From Acidobacteriota bacterium (lineage in GTDB: Bacteria > Acidobacteriota > Vicinamibacteria > Marinacidobacterales > Marinacidobacteraceae), in NCBI GenBank assembly GCA_022826825.1, contig JAJDUD010000063.1, positions 1 through 64,000 on the forward strand: a stretch of DNA of 64,000 bases, read 5' to 3'. This document shows positions 63,655-64,000 of the stretch, one piece after another. Position 1 is the first letter of the stretch. Every line of letters begins with the position of its first letter. The position numbers and the translations under genes were made by a program. The notes below the pieces were generated by a model. It saw nothing but the letters and a program-made list of their open reading frames with translations, made no database searches and had not been told where the DNA came from.

Positions 63655-64000
63655 ATGCCCGGAGCCCCCCGCAAGCAGACGGGCCGGAGCGCCAGAAGGG
63701 GAACCGCCCCGCCCTCGCGTCCCGCGTCCCCGGCCCGGCGCGCCGCCTTCGCGGTTCTCCTGCGGCTCGAACCCACCCGGGACCGGCCCCGTCCGCCCCG
63801 CCCGGACGCCCTCATCGCCCGCCTCGAGGACGCGCACGGGCAGCCCCCGAGCGACCGCGACCGGGCGCTCGCGCGAGAACTGGTCTTCGGCGTGCTGCGC
63901 TGGCGGCGGGCCCTCGACTACGCCCTCGACGCCTACTCGCGCCGGCCGGTCGCAAAACTCGATCTCCCGGTGCGGATCGCGCTCCGGCTCGGCCTCTACC
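63655..64000 (+). CDS. rsmB: 16S rRNA m5C967 methyltransferase, N-terminal part, cut by window edge
   Basis: 115 residues are visible from ATG 63655. After a basic, proline-rich lead of about 30 residues, RRAAFAVLLRLEP and DRALARELVFGVLRWRRALD form the NusB-like RNA-binding domain with which RsmB starts; VAKLDLPVRIALRLGLY matches its third helix pair. The catalytic domain is beyond the edge. The order def-fmt-...-rsmB is widespread and supports the call. A free-standing NusB is less likely because of the RWRRALDYAL segment. Confidence 0.88.
   Translation, partial: MPGAPRKQTGRSARRGTAPPSRPASPARRAAFAVLLRLEPTRDRPRPPRPDALIARLEDAHGQPPSDRDRALARELVFGVLRWRRALDYALDAYSRRPVAKLDLPVRIALRLGLY

Overview
The window is a GC-rich segment of a diderm (Gram-negative-type) bacterial chromosome. 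The diderm assignment rests on an LptB ATPase beside an LptC/OstA-like protein, lipoprotein signal peptides and PssA/Psd/PgsA phospholipid genes. Codon bias, frequent ATGA/GTGA gene overlaps, a lexA-imuA-imuB-dnaE2 cassette, a PTS without visible transporter subunits and a DUF3500 protein would fit an uncultured Acidobacteriota-like lineage. That is inference: no rRNA, tRNA or other phylogenetic marker RNA was seen.

Region A (1-20.1 kb) is accessory and mosaic. A P4-type tyrosine integrase runs off the left edge and a close relative lies at 17.5-18.8 kb in the same orientation. Between them are the LexA-controlled mutagenic translesion cassette (lexA, imuA, imuB, dnaE2), a lone Rieske oxygenase, a metzincin-like lipoprotein, a DUF2513 protein, a DUF429 protein, a Replic_Relax-like protein, a type II restriction-modification pair with overlapping 3' ends, and remnants of an integrase and another gene joined at 12.9 kb. 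Several stretches of 300-500 bases have no convincing gene but hold inverted repeats. A broken coiled-coil gene and a hypothetical follow at 19.3-20.1 kb.

Region B (20.1-43.5 kb) is mostly housekeeping. It holds a secreted c-type-heme/toroid protein; a minus-strand run accA - lptC/OstA-like - lptB - rpoN - PTS EIIA(Man) - HPr - EI ending at a strong hairpin terminator; guaA - dnaE1; a PQQ-type beta-propeller protein; a very large orphan sensor histidine kinase with a small NTF2-like partner; psd - pssA; and a small DUF465 protein.

Region C (43.7-64 kb) holds tsaB and mutS (divergent), a TAXI-TRAP transporter (binding protein plus fused permease), a minus-strand operon MFS - alpha/beta hydrolase - glutamate dehydrogenase (frameshifted) - pgsA, a HEAT/DUF349 protein, a copper-type P1B ATPase, a DUF3500 protein, and def - fmt - glycerophosphodiesterase - rsmB (cut by the right edge).

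The most unusual signal is a roughly 173-bp imperfect palindrome that sits in frame inside imuB (2980-3152). It shares a 25-bp exact block and other blocks with an intergenic palindrome at 50.3-50.5 kb, and weaker similarity with one at 43.5-43.7 kb. This looks like a dispersed palindromic element that has entered a coding region and is read through as about 58 extra residues.
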